Assembly (NCBI GenBank): GCA_963677395.2
Contig: OY781965.2
Coordinates: 3,472,001-3,536,000, forward strand
Origin: G963667975 sp963677395
GTDB taxonomy: Bacteria > Bacteroidota > Bacteroidia > Bacteroidales > G963667975
DNA length: 64,000 nt
Direction: 5' to 3'
Part shown: positions 61,657 through 64,000 of the stretch, one piece after another
How positions within the stretch are numbered: position 1 is the stretch's first letter
Layout: each line of letters begins with the position of its first letter
Program-made: the position numbers and the translations under genes
The notes under the pieces: generated by a model
What the model was told of the DNA's origin: nothing
Databases searched by the model: none
What the model saw: only the letters and a program-made list of their open reading frames with translations

Positions 61657-63060
61657 CTAATTCATGTTTGGCAAATAACTTTCAAGGCTGTTGAAAACAT
61701 GAAAAATGGTTTCTCCATCTTTTGCCTGAAAGGTTAATTCAATTGTCTTTTGCTGATTGTCAGGAGTTGAAAGTGTGAGCTTAACTTTGTTTTCCCCAAC
61801 TATAAGCGGGATGCGTATATACGCAATTTCGTAAGGCAATGTTTGCCAGTTCCGGGTATCCGCTTTTTCGGTGATTGCATTAAAAATACTTACAGCAGTT
61901 CCAAAATCACTGTTTTCTTTACGAGCCAATGCTTCAAGAGCTTGCTTGGCAGCCAAACGGGCAATTGCACTGGCCATCTCTCTAAACATCCGATCTTGCA
62001 AGGTTTTAAATGCAATTCCGTTTAAATCCTGAGCAATTTCGGGCCGGTAAATTGTATCGTTTACAAAAACTTCTGCTTTTCTATAATAAGGCTTACGCTC
62101 CGAATATTTTGGAAATGCAACACGTATAAAGCTAAGTTTATCGAATCCATTTTTCTCTTTTTCATTTTTATCGCCAATATAGACAGGATAAGACAAGCCG
62201 TTTTCTTCGTTTGCAAAGGTTACAAAACCATTTTGACTCGATGTTTTGGTGAAGTTGATGCTCCATTCTGATTTTACAGGTCCCATTCCATTTTGCCAAA
62301 TGAGGATTAACTCTCCTCCGGTTCGTTTAGCGGGAACATATTTCATGTTGAACTTAGCTTCATACGTCCTTAACTCTTCATAAAATCCTATACGTGAAGC
62401 TGTACGCAAAATATCTTTTTTAAGCTGTTCAGGAGCAGGAAGGTTAAAGTTTTTCTGGTACGAACTTTCATACACCTCCAGAGCATTTCTGTAAGCAATA
62501 AAAGCATCGTTGTATTCACGGTTTGCCTCGTAAATTAGCCCCATCATTATATGGGCAAAAGCATCATTTTGATAGCGATTTTTATGATCAGGATACTTAT
62601 CATTGAGTTGATTAAGTTTTTCATTGATACGGCGAACTTCTACTAAAGCTGTATTGTATTGTTTAAGATTGAGATAGTTCAGGGCTTTGTAATAGTTAAC
62701 CATTACTTTTTCGAAATCCTCTGGCTGATAAGGCCTGATGCCCGGATTTGAAAGAAATGAGAGTGCTTCAAGCGCATAGTTTTTCTGAAACTCATCAATC
62801 ATTTTATCTGCTTCTTCCAATGATTGATTGCTGATCTGATTCTGGTTTGTGATCCAGTTTATCCATCCATGATTGAACAAGTATAACATACGATTTTTCC
62901 CTTTGGCATCTTTGCTGCTTTTTTCAAGAAATTCGCGTGCTCTTTCCATCTCTCCATTAGAAATGTATTCCTGGAATTTTATGTTTTTCTGATAGTAAGT
63001 AGCGCAACTGCTCAAGGTAATTACTCCCAAAAGAATCAAAATCAGGTATTTATTTTTCAT
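61657..63060 (-). CDS. COG3014-like lipoprotein
   Basis: 467 residues from the ATG at 63060. The lipobox ITLSSC gives C19. TPR-like helices (YQNDAFAHIMMGLIYEANRE, YNDAFIAYRNALEVYE) are followed by a beta-rich part and ARLAAKQALEALARK. The family commonly accompanies lpoB, encoded 110 bp upstream, and is thought to work in envelope assembly. Exact role unknown. Confidence 0.82.
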   Translation of the reverse strand: MKNKYLILILLGVITLSSCATYYQKNIKFQEYISNGEMERAREFLEKSSKDAKGKNRMLYLFNHGWINWITNQNQISNQSLEEADKMIDEFQKNYALEALSFLSNPGIRPYQPEDFEKVMVNYYKALNYLNLKQYNTALVEVRRINEKLNQLNDKYPDHKNRYQNDAFAHIMMGLIYEANREYNDAFIAYRNALEVYESSYQKNFNLPAPEQLKKDILRTASRIGFYEELRTYEAKFNMKYVPAKRTGGELILIWQNGMGPVKSEWSINFTKTSSQNGFVTFANEENGLSYPVYIGDKNEKEKNGFDKLSFIRVAFPKYSERKPYYRKAEVFVNDTIYRPEIAQDLNGIAFKTLQDRMFREMASAIARLAAKQALEALARKENSDFGTAVSIFNAITEKADTRNWQTLPYEIAYIRIPLIVGENKVKLTLSTPDNQQKTIELTFQAKDGETIFHVFNSLESYLPNMN

Positions 63061-63169
63061 GCCTGTTGTTCTGTTTTGTGCATCAACAAAAGAAAATAAA
63101 CTCCGCAATCTAAAAATTGAAAGATGATATCAAGTAATTGCGGAGTTGAATTTAATTCTGATTTATCGC

Positions 63170-63763
63170 TTAATCTGAAATGAGTTTTTTAATTTCTTTA
63201 TCGCCAATCCAAACAATTTCGTTGGTTTCAAGATTGGTGAGTTCCAGATTGATTTTATAATTAACCACTTTGTCTTTTTTGTATTCGTCAACGGTTGAAT
63301 TGATTGCACCCTGAAGGATAAAATCAGCACCAAGTTCACGCCCCCATTTTTTTACAGTTTCGGGTGAAGCATAATCCTGTTGATCAGCGCGTTCACCACG
63401 AAGTTGTTCACGTTTTTCACCTGCCTGGGTTAAACGCACACGACGATCTTTCAGAAAAGCACGTTCAATATCTTTAATAAATGCCTCTGAACTGATATGT
63501 TCACTTGTTTTATTCGCTACAATACCAACAACAACGACTGGTTTCTTTCCTTCATGTTTTTCCATGTATTCATTTAACCATGCTTCACCTAAAACCTGTT
63601 CGATCATAGCATCGGCTGTCATTTTTGCATCTGCATCATTCCATCTTCCACTAAGGTCAAATTGCTGATCGGGTGAAACGCGCTTTACTTCACGAGTAGA
63701 AGTACATGCCTGAAATACAGTTACTACTGCAATAAATGCAAGAATTTGGATCGATCTTTTCAT
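63170..63763 (-). CDS. lpoB: Penicillin-binding protein activator LpoB-like lipoprotein
   Basis: 197 residues. Lipobox VFQAC gives C20. DLSGRWNDADAKMTADAMIEQ, VVVVGIVANKTSEHIS and WGRELGADFILQGAINSTVDE match the LpoB fold. In Gammaproteobacteria LpoB activates PBP1b from the outer membrane; the same role here is inference. A TAACTTTG on the minus strand (63885-63878) is a possible promoter. Confidence 0.9.
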   Translation of the reverse strand: MKRSIQILAFIAVVTVFQACTSTREVKRVSPDQQFDLSGRWNDADAKMTADAMIEQVLGEAWLNEYMEKHEGKKPVVVVGIVANKTSEHISSEAFIKDIERAFLKDRRVRLTQAGEKREQLRGERADQQDYASPETVKKWGRELGADFILQGAINSTVDEYKKDKVVNYKINLELTNLETNEIVWIGDKEIKKLISD

Positions 63764-63926
63764 CTGTCTTATTATTTAATTGTGATTGTCATGTGGAATT
63801 TGTTACTCATAAAATCTGAAGCAACTCATCTCATTTTTAATTTAATTTTATGTTTGCATACCTAACAATTACTATGCCAAAGTTACATTCAAAAAGGTAT
63901 AATTTGAATTGGCCATATTATATTTT

Positions 63927-64000
63927 TCAAAGGTCAGTATTGGCCATTGCCGGAATAATCTCTGTTTTGAATTTTTCAAGTGCTTTATCCCACGCATCTT
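63927..64000 (-). CDS. 3' end of a gene entering from the right
   Basis: The last 23 complete codons (ending LEKFKTEIIPAMANTDL) and a TGA at 63927-63929 are visible. The fragment is acidic and helical. It lies upstream of lpoB on the same strand, separated by about 160 bp. It is too short to name. Confidence 0.5.
   Translation of the reverse strand, partial: DAWDKALEKFKTEIIPAMANTDL

Overview
This window is chromosomal DNA of a member of the Bacteroidota, most likely class Bacteroidia. The signs are a fused lpxC-fabZ gene next to lpxA, secreted proteins with type IX secretion (Por) tails, DUF4270 and split transketolase genes, an RprXY-type two-component system, AT-rich intergenic DNA, TAnnTTTG-type -7 promoter elements and almost no Shine-Dalgarno sequences. 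No rRNA, tRNA or CRISPR array was recognised.

Layout. 1-5700: the early region of a Mu-like transposable element running leftward off the window. It has a divergent XRE repressor, an operator-promoter region, a small Ner-like HTH protein, two unknown early genes, a MuA-type DDE transposase and a MuB-type ATPase. A plus-strand pair of unknown genes, one a small membrane protein, interrupts the early operon. 6055-12480: TPR protein, pdxH, ndh, a secreted subtilase and a cupin. 12538-17529: leftward cluster of secreted proteins and lipoproteins, one with a frameshift in its signal peptide. 17530-20340: gene-poor stretch with a candidate small RNA, a large nested palindrome, one unusual helical protein gene and a 15-unit, 21-bp phased repeat array. 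20343-32376: hisS, AI-2E transporter, radical SAM protein, NlpC/anti-sigma/ECF sigma cluster, fructosamine-kinase-like gene, acpP-fabF-rnc, purN, an RNA methyltransferase, a thioesterase and OsmC. 32637-35607: RprXY-like pair plus a lipoprotein. 35771-45822: propeller histidine kinase, split transketolase, S9 peptidase, outer-membrane protein and YgiQ. 45927-50979: rprY-rprX diverging from lpxC/fabZ-lpxA. 51155-57243: radC, a decayed nrfH, a MerR/cobalamin-type regulator, an ECF sigma factor, rsgA, dtd, mazG and a lipid kinase. 57437-64000: glmS, DUF4270, a GT5 fragment, a COG3014-like lipoprotein and lpoB.

Most genes are ordinary core functions. The parts that standard gene annotation does not explain are: the 21-bp array (19660-19974); four TTAAC boxes exactly 10 bp apart between rprX and lpxC (48485-48519), followed by a promoter and a perfect hairpin; a candidate sRNA at about 17700-17811 with a 9-nt self-complement that matches the 16S 3' tail; a dispersed palindromic repeat present twice (about 35626-35766 and 51005-51136); a set of CTGTTTAAY boxes in front of the ECF sigma gene; and the point near 3590 where two antisense frames exchange coding character. 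All functional claims are inferences from sequence reading; no database search was run.
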